DNA of 64,000 bases from Amoebidium appalachense (Eukaryota > Ichthyosporea): NCBI GenBank assembly GCA_963693365.1, contig CAVNZM010000013.1, positions 4,092,001 through 4,156,000 of the forward strand. Direction: 5' to 3'. Made by a program: the position numbers and the translations under genes. The first letter of the stretch is position 1. Each line of letters begins with the position of its first letter. This document shows, one piece after another, positions 10,687 to 21,998 of the stretch. The notes below the pieces were generated by a model that ran no database searches, was not told where the DNA came from, and worked only from the letters and a program-made list of their open reading frames with translations.

Positions 10687-11442
10687 GGGGAACCCCAACT
10701 AATTGATTTCTCCTTGTAGTCTTTATGGTGTCTCGTAGAGAAAGTAAACCCTGATATATAGTCACCACCCGACATCTATGTACGTGATCATGATATACCG
10801 CTGAGGGGATATTCCGAGCAAACCCCCCCCCCCATACCTGAGACTGGTTCTCTTTGCCTCGAGTAAACAGCGTAAACCCCCAAGAAGACATATTTCGAAT
10901 AAATAGCCAGAATAATGAGGAATGCGCAAGGCACCAACCGTCACCCCAAACCAGAGCGTTGCAAAAGAAAAAAATGCCTTTATCGAAAATAGACTTTTTA
11001 ATGTGTTTTTACAAGTGTAACCGTTTTAGACATTTGAATTGTTGTAAAGCATTGTTGCTATAGTGCTAAGTGTCTATAAGATCAAAAGGGTTGGTTTTGA
11101 AACGTTTCAATTCTCTTTTTTTTTGGGATTTTCTAGCTTTTCGAAGTTTGATTTGGGCCTGATGCACCAAGGGTTTGGAGGACGAATAGTAATCCTGATT
11201 ATTCTAAAACGATTGGTCTACTATCACGTAGGTACGTGACTACTTTTTGCACTTGACGCATGCGCACAAAATGGGTTATTGCGGACTTCTTGGCCTGCGA
11301 TAGAAAAGAAAAACAAGCCAAAGTATAATAGCGTTGAAGTAAGGAAAAGGTATGCAAATTTATTACGATTATGCCATCCAAAATTTGATGTGTTCATTTT
11401 ATATTTTGACACACATGTAAAAAAAAGAACTATGCATGCAGA
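9858..11442 (+). mobile_element. 5'-truncated LINE copy (left arm of inverted repeat)
   Basis: Matches the reverse complement of 20869-22440 almost base for base, with rare substitutions (for example near 11285) and different CA and A run lengths. Homology starts inside ORF2 at about 9858 and ends with GAACTATGCATG at about 11442, which is also where the other copy ends. The element carries (CA)n at 10558-10617, an A run at 10655-10685 and a C13 run near 10825 in its 3' UTR. No clear target-site duplication was seen. Confidence 0.9.
9863..10549 (+). pseudogene. LINE ORF2 C-terminal fragment, intact to its stop
   Basis: Encodes the last 228 residues of ORF2 in an uninterrupted frame ending TAG at 10549. 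It lacks the endonuclease and reverse transcriptase parts because the copy is 5' truncated. A Cys/His cluster (CPNNTHTH, SCIAKC, HIIPQH) lies near the end and may be the zinc-knuckle-like tail found in many LINE ORF2 proteins. This copy shows the ancestral C-terminal frame that the longer copy has lost. Confidence 0.8.
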
Positions 11443-12400
11443 TGCAGATCGAACTAACATTCTGCCTGGTTCCTTTAAACCAACACCCTAGCAAGTTGAT
11501 AGATTCTTTAAACTTTTGTCTGAGAAAGAGCAGATAGAGATATTTCACAAGGAGCCAAACACCAAATATGGTGGGGGTGTTGCATGCGAGTTTAGTCTGG
11601 TTAAGGTGGACTGGAAGAATCTGCTCCCTCAGATCCACCTTAACTAATGCTATCAACACTAGATGGATATCAGTATATTTAGAGATGTATGGCCCAAAAG
11701 TCACATATCCGCACTACCTTTTCCCCCCCTCATGACCCTTCTGTAGATAAATAAAAACTAAGTTTGTCTGCATGTGCTGTACATAGTCTGGGCTGGAACT
11801 TTGTGTCCGGCATGATTTTTGTTACAACAGCTAGCTAGTGCTGAAAAACACTCACAAATCCTGAAATTAAAGGCTGAAAAATTTTGGTACCTAAATAGAA
11901 GGAGCAAGTACGTTTGGATGGTAGGTGGGCCCTGTATGTGTATGTGTGTGTGTGGGTGTGTGTGGATGGGGGGGGGAGGGGGGGGGAGGGGTTGACGTGC
12001 GATGAGCTAACGGAAGCGGAGTGTGTTCATTTCTCTGCTGTAATTCGTAACCCGTTTGGGTGGGGTCCCTGTTTTGTTCGAAATGCAAGAAGGGACAACC
12101 TGAATGATTTCCTTCTCATCTTTCCCTCTTCTCTTTTTCTTTTGGCAATCTCACGAAAACAGCTCTGCACATTATAAACAGGGCAAGGGTGCAGCATCCA
12201 CATTCAATTCCTACTAGCCTTGGTTCTCAAAACTTTCCCTCCATCCATCCAGGGAGACCCAGAGCGAGAAAACCTGGGCGCACAAAAAAAAAAAAAAAAA
12301 GAGAGAGAGAGAGACTGTCGAAGCGTACAACGAGCTGTCTTTTACTTAACATCTAAGTTTGGCTTCCAAGCATCATATCATCCCTTTTCCTCCTTATATT
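11443..12400. other. Region without a recognised gene
   Basis: Unique-looking sequence with a short GT/G tract at 11940-11990 and an A plus GA tract near 12284-12314. No supported gene. Confidence 0.4.
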
Positions 12401-12404
12401 TACT

Positions 12405-12444
12405 TTCCCCCCCCCCCCCCCCCCACACACACAAACACACACGC

Positions 12445-12475
<31 letters not shown>

Positions 12476-12580
12476 GAAAAGAAGAACTTGAACACACACG
12501 CGTGTGCGCATTTTGGGAACAGCGGAGATCTTTCTGATCCATCCCCCCCCCCCCCCCCCCCCCCCCCCCCACCACCACCC
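12405..12580. repeat. C, CA, AAAAG and C tracts
   Basis: C run with short CA stretches at 12409-12443, a (AAAAG)n array at 12444-12485, and a C run followed by CCA units at 12541-12580. Confidence 0.8.
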
Positions 12581-12964
12581 CTCCAAACACATACACACAA
12601 CCCCCCCTGGGTCATTCCTCGGAAGACCCAAATTCTCTGGGTTGCCTTCGAGCCATCATGATCACAGTACGTGGACCACCATAACGTGCATGTGGTCAAG
12701 GTCTTAATTTGATTTTTTTTTTGTGGTGCCCACGTATGTGCCACTCTGTGCTCACCCACGTGCATGCTGGCGCGAAACGATGACGTGTGTGCGCAGTGCA
12801 TGTGTGTGCATGATTTGTGCGTAGTGGTGGTTGTAATGTGTGTACATTGTGTGTGCATGTCTTGTTTGATTCACTGCATGGACGTTGGGAAGTATGTGTC
12901 TACACACGGTTAAGGGATCCCTTATGTAACACCTTGATTGTGATTCCGCCCCGTGCCCCTCCTC

Positions 12965-13665
12965 CTTCCCCCCCCCCCCTCCCCCCCCCCCCCCCCCGCC
13001 CTCTCTCTACCCCTCTCCCCCCCACTCCTCATATCCTCATAATTTCTACTCATTTTGTGTTTTGAAAGATATATGAAATTCTTGCATGTGTGCAGTAGGA
13101 ACACGCGTAACATGCACCTTGGCATACACCCCCGTGTATAACGGCAAGTAGACACGATGAAATACAAATACGAGAGGATCCACTCTTTCTTCCTCCCCCT
13201 GCCCTCTTTATTATGAGACACACAACGAAACCGAGAGCCGCTTCACATCAGGATCCCATCGTTTTCCTCTCTCAAGTTTAGCACTTGAAAAATTTCAGGA
13301 CCCATGTGTACACACACAGACGCACACGAGCACAGACATGCACACGTACACAAGCTGCACACACAAACACAGGCACAAAAACACACGCTCCGTGGCACAC
13401 ACGCGCACACAAGCTCTCACAAATACACGGTGTGCCGGCGCACACCTGTACACACAAACAATGCATGCGCACGCAGGCATGCACACACTATAGCATTATA
13501 CACACACACGCACACATGCAAGCACGTACGCACGTTCGCGGGCGCGCACGCACACGCACGCAAGCACGGACATATACGGACACACATGTACACACACACG
13601 CACACACGCGCACACGCACACACACACACAAACACACACACGCACGTGCACACACACACACACAT
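12965..13665. repeat. C tract and imperfect (CA)n/(CACG)n tract
   Basis: C tracts at 12968-13022; 13306-13664 is a CA-rich stretch mixed with CGCA and ACAAGC. No gene is seen on either strand. Confidence 0.75.
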
Positions 13666-14022
13666 GGCGTTATTATGTAAACGGTTGGGCTGGTTTCCCA
13701 TGATTGTGAGCATGCATTACATACGCCATGTATCCGATCCCAGCAGCCAGCGCGTTCAATGTTTTGTTACATATCGAAAAACCCTGCAACCCGCCGCGGC
13801 GCTCTGGCCAAAGTCACGCGCAAGGCCACGCGCGTACTCAGCCAACGTACGTGTGCATCTGCACGAACGTGGAGTCAAAGCTTATTAGCACCCCGAAAGT
13901 TCGGGGCTCGTGAACTTGCATATTACGCATGCCGTTACATCATCGGGGTTTTGGGGCGAAAACTTGATGTCGGTCTAGAAGAATGTTCACTGTATTCCGT
14001 GTAGTACAATGTTGTTAATGGA

Positions 14023-14023
14023 A

Positions 14024-14070
<47 letters not shown>

Positions 14071-14137
14071 GAAGGAGGGGGTGTGTGTGTCGGTGGGGGA
14101 GGAAGGTGTGTGTGTGTGGGGGGAAGGGGGGGGGGGG

Positions 14138-14172
<35 letters not shown>

Positions 14173-14175
14173 GGA
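14023..14175. repeat. Two poly-G tracts joined by GTGTG
   Basis: About 47 G at 14023-14069 and about 30 G at 14142-14171, separated by G-rich and GTGTG sequence. Confidence 0.9.
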
Positions 14176-14240
14176 AGGGATATATATATTTATATGTTGA
14201 ATGTTGGGCGAAAGAGGGTGGTTTTGTGTGTAACAGTGTC

Positions 14241-14346
14241 AGGGTTGGGCTGGGGTTCGCCAGCTTAACCGTATCGCCCTTTGGCCAATCGTAACGGACA
14301 ATTTCTTTATCGTAACGGGGTGGGTTCTTGGGGAGCTGCAAGCCCC
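14241..14346 (+). repeat. Dispersed repeat, copy 2
   Basis: Inverted relative to the copy at 3-109. The next 300 bp contain further CGTAA/TTACG motifs (14570-14650) that may belong to the same element. Confidence 0.7.
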
Positions 14347-14349
14347 GCC

Positions 14350-15480
14350 TAAAACGCCCCTCCAGTCGCAAAACTCAAAATACGTATTTTTACAAATTGA
14401 GTACCGCAAGATTACAAGCCCTGGAAGCTTATCGGGGCTCGATATTGCACATGAGAAGCGCTGTAGATATGTTCTTGGGGGGGAATGTGCTGTTCTTGAA
14501 CAGAAATATTGAAAAATAGGGAAATTTACATATTCAAGCGTTTATAATGCTATACACCTGATACGAAAGCTGTTACGACGGTATCCTGACCTTATTCGTA
14601 TCGGGTCTCTCGTTAATCGTAATTACGACGATTTTTTTTTCGTAATCCCTACCCTGAACGGTGCGTTGCGCGGAACGCCAATCAGAAAAGGGTGCCTAAT
14701 GATCCAATCAATACGATTCGTACCTGACCAATAGGAAATTAGACTCAGAGCGGGGCAAAAGAACGTCCGCCGACATTTCAACCAACTCAGTGCTGGCTAG
14801 CGCTGTGTGTGTCGTTTTCATGTTGAAGGAATAAACCAACAAGTACGTGTATGCCAAACGCCGACAGATCATGTTGAGCTGTGTTAGTAATTGGCTTCAA
14901 TGGCCGAGATCGATGTAGAAGAACTTGCCCAGCTGCAATCACAGTGCCAAGACTAGTGTGGTTTATAATCAAGAGTGTGGTTTACAGTGGTAACGTTTCA
15001 AGTTGTAGGGGACGGTACGTAGCTGGGGACGGTTGGGAGGAAATGAAGAAGGGTTCGTGGCTCTTTTACAACACATTCCCATATTATGACCGTATTACTC
15101 AATTAAGTTGTTTTCAGCTGAGATAATTCACTAAGTCTTGGCCCATATGCATGCTGCGAAAAGGTCCGGAAGTTGCATGCACAGCCAGGCGGAGAGTGGC
15201 GCACATCGGGGCATGAAGATCATCAGTATTTGATCATTTCTCAAAATGAAAACTTTCCTGTTACCTTCAGTTGTGAGAGGTGATTGTTATACTAAAATCT
15301 GTGCTGACGGCTTTAGCAGGTATGCAATTTGCAATTGAGTGTGTACACATGTGCGTGCACGTGTGTGCCTGGCCGGTTATAATTATGATCATTATGATAC
15401 ATGTGCGCGGTATGATGAAAGTTAACTTTGTGGGTGTATATGCGAGAAATACTGACAGCTTATAATACGGTTCCCCTGTA
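14350..15480. other. Region without a recognised gene
   Basis: A/T-richer sequence with short ORFs of no recognisable character. Nothing supported. Confidence 0.4.
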
Positions 15481-15484
15481 TAGC

Positions 15485-15590
<106 letters not shown>

Positions 15591-16004
15591 ACGTATGTGT
15601 GTCTGTGTGTCTGTGTGCCACCGGGTTGCATGTTGTGTGTGTGCTGTATGGCCAGTAAGGGGTTTCAAATCCTGGGGCTAGACTAAGTGCATTAACATAT
15701 CTGCCCTGTTGACACAATTTGCCGATTGAAGGGTTGGCGCAAGGCATTCCCGGGAAGAAAATGGCTGGAAACTGTCCTCAGTTAGAAGGAGGTGTTTCCG
15801 AAAATGGCCAAGGGCCATAACTTCGTTCGTGCTGCTGCTCAGTGCTGCCAGTTGGTTCCTTCTGTTTCTAGTCAGGTGCGTGGGGAAGACGTAGTCTACG
15901 TTGCATACACTGGCTGAAAGGGTAACGTGTGCACGACCGTCGGAGTGAGTCTGTGTTATCGTGCATGTGTATTTACTATGGTGTTTATGTGTGAGTGAGC
16001 GGGG

Positions 16005-16375
<371 letters not shown>

Positions 16376-16620
16376 AGTTTGTGTGTGTGTGTGGGCTTGC
16401 CTGCACACGCGCCGCGCGTTTTCAGGCATGGTGCGTGCGTGCTCCAGTGTGTGCAAGTGCAAGTGTGGCTTATGCTTGATTTGAATTTGTGCGTGTGGGC
16501 ATGTCTCTGAATGCGCGTGGATGTTGCACTCACGGTGTGCGCCTCCGTTACGCATACATGACGCCTTTCGCTGCCATTTCGAGTCTCTTCAGGTTGCCTC
16601 TTCTTCTTGCTCTCTCCTAG

Positions 16621-16653
<33 letters not shown>

Positions 16654-16789
16654 ACCCACCCAAAAAAAAACAAAAAAAAACAAAAAAAAACACTCACATA
16701 CACGCACACGCACACGCGCATACGCAGATGCTCACACCAAAAAAAATGACCCTTTGGGTGTGTGTGTGGGGGGGGGGGGGGGGGGGGGT

Positions 16790-16833
<44 letters not shown>
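16621..16833. repeat. C tract, CA9 units, then about 65 bp of poly-G
   Basis: C33 at 16621-16653, three CAAAAAAAAA units to 16690, and GTGTGTG followed by G tracts at 16768-16832. Confidence 0.93.
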
Positions 16834-17129
16834 GAAAGAACTATAGTGTAGGAAAAGGACCACAACCCACCTTCGTCACATGATGTGTGGTCTATAGCTG
16901 GTATCGTTCACATAGTATCCCGACTCACAAGGCATTGAAGTTGTCAAAACAAGACACATCCTTCCTGATATATATCAACACGGTCACGGCATGGCATACT
17001 GAATCACGCTTACCATTTCTTCGCAACAGCTACAGCGAACAACAAGCATCAACCTTCTTTCCGGTGACAACTACAAATACCCAACCTGAGCCAGCGACCA
17101 ACAGTTGGGCACGTGTGCGCGGGTCTGTT

Positions 17130-18092
17130 ATGGTCGAGTTTACCAACGACACCAAACAGTATTTTATCGATAACATAACTTCACTCCATCGAAGAAAAAG
17201 TCCAAACACCAACCAACCCTCTGCTCTAGCCGGCGATTTCCAGTGCAATTCGAGTGTTTTCCTGTTTTCGGGGGGTGACCCCAAACCCTGGACCGATGCT
17301 GTTGCATACAACCACTGGCGTCATGCGCAGATCAACAGGTACGAATATCGTTTTTTCCCAAACAACAGCGCAAACACCGTTCGTTTTCCGGCCGTAGGCA
17401 ACCTACCCGATCTAAAGATGAATGGGTTTTGGCACAAGACAAACGTCCTTTTGCACATGATGCACTCTCTTCCCGACGGGGTCATTGGCGTTGCTATCGA
17501 TAGCGACATGATCATTACCGACATACACAGCAACCGGTTGTGTAGAGAAGGCAAAGCGCTCGACGAAGAAACACCGTTCCTTCTAAACAGAGACTACGAA
17601 TTTGCAGAGGGTGTCAATGGCGGGATTGTGATTATGCGTAACTCGCAAAGAGCGAGAATGATACTTCAGGAGGTGTGGGAAATGGCTTTTGCGCAAAACG
17701 GCAGGCTGGCTACGTGTCGTATGGGAATGGGGTGTTTCCACGACCAAACGGCATTGTCGAAGGTTGCCCGCGACAAATATAAGGCGGTTAGGCTGGCCGA
17801 ACCGAAGATTTCCGGGTTTATGCGTGCGTCGTACAAAGACCCATGTACAGGACAAAACGTAGATTACTCGTACGAGAAACCTGAATTCAAGTTTGAAAAG
17901 GGTGACTTTGTATGCCACGCTAGCGGGTTACCCGATTATTTGAGGGATAGTGCGTTAGCGTCGTGTCTGAGTATGGTTGGTGAGAGAGATCCCGAACAGC
18001 CAATCATACCGGCTGCGGGGCTCTCTGTATGTCCCGAAGGGATGATTAGGAGTATGTCAGTAATAGTAGACCCGGTACGGAGGCGAATCTAA
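17130..18092 (+). CDS. Glycosyltransferase-like protein (GT34/GT77-type fold), 5' end uncertain
   Basis: Open to TAA 18092. The first in-frame ATG is 17130 (320 residues). The frame is open back to a stop at 16881, and a possible acceptor TCTATAG lies at about 16890-16896, so an upstream exon supplying a signal anchor is likely. A nucleotide-diphospho-sugar transferase DxD motif (AIDSDMIITD, residues about 122-131) is followed by a FAEGVNGGIVIMRNS acceptor-site-like segment and an FHDQTAL segment. This order fits galactosyl/xylosyl transferases of the GT34 or GT77 type in the Golgi; the sugar cannot be told. Cys pairs around GMGCF and FVCHASG would fit a luminal domain. The gene lies between the two inverted LINE copies. 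Confidence 0.7.
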   Translation: MVEFTNDTKQYFIDNITSLHRRKSPNTNQPSALAGDFQCNSSVFLFSGGDPKPWTDAVAYNHWRHAQINRYEYRFFPNNSANTVRFPAVGNLPDLKMNGFWHKTNVLLHMMHSLPDGVIGVAIDSDMIITDIHSNRLCREGKALDEETPFLLNRDYEFAEGVNGGIVIMRNSQRARMILQEVWEMAFAQNGRLATCRMGMGCFHDQTALSKVARDKYKAVRLAEPKISGFMRASYKDPCTGQNVDYSYEKPEFKFEKGDFVCHASGLPDYLRDSALASCLSMVGERDPEQPIIPAAGLSVCPEGMIRSMSVIVDPVRRRI

Positions 18093-18289
18093 TTACGTAA
18101 TTAGTATTTAGTATAATATCGCAACCAGTATACGGATATAATGAATAAGAGCAAATAAGCAAGTAGGCTATTTAGTAATGGTCTTCTTGCCGTTAGTGTG
18201 CAAGTGCAAAAGCATTAGGAAGTGATGATATTATTGAAATGTAAACAACTGGTATTGAGTAGAAAAGGTGAAAGTATGTGATGTGTATG

Positions 18290-18712
<423 letters not shown>

Positions 18713-18714
18713 AG

Positions 18715-19460
18715 GATCACAGGTTATGTTCGCCCCGGGAAACTGCCGATTAGATCTGATACTTCTGTTTGAAGAACTTGTGTTAATACTGGGTTTCACT
18801 AGCTATAGGTCTTGTTGCATATTTATGCTTGTGTACAGCAATGAATTAGAAGCATGTCATATTAGCTGCTTTTCGTCCAGTTTCTACTACTGTTTAAGGT
18901 AACAGCCAAAGAAATCTGTCTTTGTCTCCCGAAACACCATGCTTCAGGACCCGCCGTGTGTGTGTGTGTTTGAAGGGGGGGGAGGGGGGGCACTTGTGGG
19001 GGTGGAAGCCTAAGTCAACTCAGCAAGGAGGGGGGAGGGGGGAGGGGGGGGGGGGGGGGCAGCTGATGCTGATAAACACCTCCGCAAATGTGCCCTATTC
19101 CAGCAAGAGCAACATTATGTGTGGTATCATGTTTTATCCTGTGCGGGCCTGCGCAGCAACTATGTGCTTTAAATACATCATACAAGAACTCTTCATTGTG
19201 CCCTAGACGTAGGATATGATTGAGGGCCATCACAAATGGTAGAAGCAGCAACGACCCTCCATATTTTTACAATGACCTCGGGTTAGTAGGATCTGTATAA
19301 GTGTACGATTTAGGTAAGTAACTTGGGTAACTAATAAGGCTGTGTATGTAAGTAGGTGTGCTTCTCAAGGGGTGTGTGTGTCAGGGTGCACGTGTGTGTG
19401 TGTTGGTGCTGGTGTGTAGCGCCTGCTTACGTACGCGCGTGCGTGTATGTGTGTGTGATG
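18715..19460. other. Region without a recognised gene
   Basis: Contains G tracts at 18976-19060; otherwise unremarkable. No gene is supported. Confidence 0.4.
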
Positions 19461-19463
19461 GTG

Positions 19464-19465
<2 letters not shown>

Positions 19466-19535
<70 letters not shown>
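19466..19535. repeat. (GT)n microsatellite
   Basis: About 70 bp of pure GT. Confidence 0.95.
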
Positions 19536-19538
<3 letters not shown>

Positions 19539-19839
19539 GATGTTATGTTGTGTGTGTGTGTGCGCGTGCTTTTGTTTTTGTGTCGTGGCTGTAGCTGCAA
19601 ACATGTTATTAGCATAGGTCGGTTGGGCAAGTATATCCCTTTATGTGCGTCTGTAATGTGTATGTGCCCACACAGGCTTGCTTGTGACTGCAAACTCTTT
19701 AATAAACTTCAAAACATCACCCACCGTTTACATCTCGCGTTCCTACCTAAAGACAATCTTTAACCGTGCGAAGCTGTTAAATACTCACAAAATAGCAAGA
19801 CTTTATAAAACCCAACAGCAAAGCTTTCACCGACCAGCT

Positions 19840-20472
19840 TTACGGCAAAAACACCGTTGACCGTTCGTATCGTTGGGATGCAGACGCCGACCTCTGTCGT
19901 GAGGAACCTTGCACTGTGCTCCCATGGCCAAACGCCGCCGGTGCCGAAGCACGTCGTAATTGCCTCTCCCCACTGGCTATCCTCTGGTAATGCGCGCGTA
20001 ATTTCTTTGGGTTTACCGCCTGGTCAAGGACTGCAAGGTCGCACATGCTGCTTTTCTTCAGTATGTCCCACACGATAGCCCCCTCTATGCGGCACCCCTC
20101 CGACAACATCATTTCGTTCACTTGCACTATTTTGTCTCCCGGCTGCAGGCCCAACTGCCACGCCCTTGTGTGCTTTGCAACTTCCAAAACGTACACCGAC
20201 CCATGGTATGTAATTAGGTGGGCACCAAGATCCGCATCAGCCGGTTTGGTGAACTTCATCTCCCGTTTTAAGCTCAGTGATTGCTGTATTTCGTCTGCAA
20301 CATCGTCTGTTATTACACGTGATGTTACATTTGGTGGTAGGTGAGAGCCATACAGTCCAGCATAGAGCTTCTCTACGTGACGGGTAACCGCTGCTGCTGC
20401 GGCCGTGGTGGTGTTCAACGCACGATGGGTGCTGTCAGCGTGAGGGCTGCGCCTGCGAGGGAGTAACCTCAT
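19840..20472 (-). CDS. PDZ-domain protein
   Basis: ATG at 20472 to TAA at 19840, 210 residues. Residues about 72-150 look like a PDZ domain: a VYVLEVAK strand, GLQPGDKIVQVNE (the conserved turn after the carboxylate groove), then a helix and a closing strand. The N-terminus has an Arg-rich stretch and an Ala run; the C-terminal 60 residues are basic and Ser/Ala/Arg-rich, likely disordered. It probably binds C-terminal peptides as a scaffold. Upstream, CTT|GTAAGT (about 20515-20526) matches a consensus donor, so a longer 5' exon ending before this ATG is possible. The LINE 3' end lies about 400 bp upstream of the start. Confidence 0.65.
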   Translation of the reverse strand: MRLLPRRRSPHADSTHRALNTTTAAAAAVTRHVEKLYAGLYGSHLPPNVTSRVITDDVADEIQQSLSLKREMKFTKPADADLGAHLITYHGSVYVLEVAKHTRAWQLGLQPGDKIVQVNEMMLSEGCRIEGAIVWDILKKSSMCDLAVLDQAVNPKKLRAHYQRIASGERQLRRASAPAAFGHGSTVQGSSRQRSASASQRYERSTVFLP

Positions 20473-21622
20473 GATGGAAGAGTAGGTGTGTAAGGAAGGA
20501 GTTGAGTGAGATGTGTAACTTACAAGTGCAAATCTGTAGATGCTACCCACAAAAAGGTAGAGTAACTTGAATGATGTAATGTGTTATGTGTCAGCAAGTG
20601 TGGTTATAGTGATATTACTCATACATACAGACCTACACGGTTCCCACATAACATTCTGAGCTAGCCCCTTCGCGACACTAAACAACTGACCAAAAAAAAA
20701 TGGAAACAAAACCAAGACACAAAAAACAAGGTGCCACTTTCGGTGTCACCGCCACAAAAAGCCCTGGGCGGCTGGGCCACAAAATGAGAGCATATCAGTG
20801 AATGAGTTCACCAATAGGAAAGGAGTACGAAGGGCGAAATGCCACCGAATAGGAACGCAGCAGGCGTCTCATGCATAGTTCTTTTTTTTACATGTGTGTC
20901 AAAATATAAAATGAACACATCAAATTTTGGATGGCATAATCGTAATAAATTTGCATACCTTTTCCTTACTTCAACGCTATTATACTTTGGCTTGTTTTTC
21001 TTTTCTATCGCAGGCCAAGAAGTCAGCAATAACCCATTTTGTGCGCATGCGTCAAGTGCAAAAAGTAGTCACGTACCTACGTGATAGTAGACCAATCGTT
21101 TTAGAATAATCAGGATTACTATTCGTCCTCCAAACCCTTGGTGCATCAGGCCCAAATCAAACTTCGAAAAGCTAGAAAATCCCAAAAAAAAAGAGAATTG
21201 AAACGTTTCAAAACCAACCCTTTTGATCTTATAGACACTTAGCACTATAGCAACAATGCTTTACAACAATTCAAATGTCTAAAACGGTTACACTTGTAAA
21301 AACACATTAAAAAGTCTATTTTCGATAAAGGCATTTTTTTCTTTTGCAACGCTCTGGTTTGGGGTGACGGTTGGTGCCTTGCGCATTCCTCATTATTCTG
21401 GCTATTTATTCGAAATATGTCTTCTTGGGGGTTTACGCTGTTTACTCGAGGCAAAGAGAACCAGTCTCAGGTATGGGGGGGGGGGGTTTGCTCGGAATAT
21501 CCCCTCAGCGGTATATCATGATCACGTACATAGATGTCGGGTGGTGACTATATATCAGGGTTTACTTTCTCTACGAGACACCATAAAGACTACAAGGAGA
21601 AATCAATTAGTTGGGGTTCCCC

Positions 21623-21657
<35 letters not shown>

Positions 21658-21689
21658 GGGCTCCCCTCGGGACACTCGGTATCAGCTGG

Positions 21690-21732
<43 letters not shown>

Positions 21733-21752
21733 TGTGTGTGTGTGCGCGTGCG

Positions 21753-21998
21753 CTATAATTTTGTAGTGATGTGTTTCTCAAGCCAATCAATACATCTAAT
21801 AAACAGGTCGTAGTTACGCGTGTTTAGTATAAAATCAAGGATGTTGTAATTTACAGGTAGGCTATCTTTCTGGGTGTCTGTTGTGAATGTGACGTGTGTG
21901 TGTTGCGGTATTATGTGGTCTATCAAACTACATTTGGCGATACATGACCGGTTAAACTGGTGTGTGTGTGTGTTGTTTGGGCATGCAAATGATGCCAC
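21753..21998 (-). pseudogene. Frameshifted C-terminal end of LINE ORF2
   Basis: Encodes the same last 81 residues as the left copy but in a different frame from the main ORF2, because this copy has CACGCGTG where the left copy has CACGTG (two extra bases at about 22029-22033). Confidence 0.85.
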
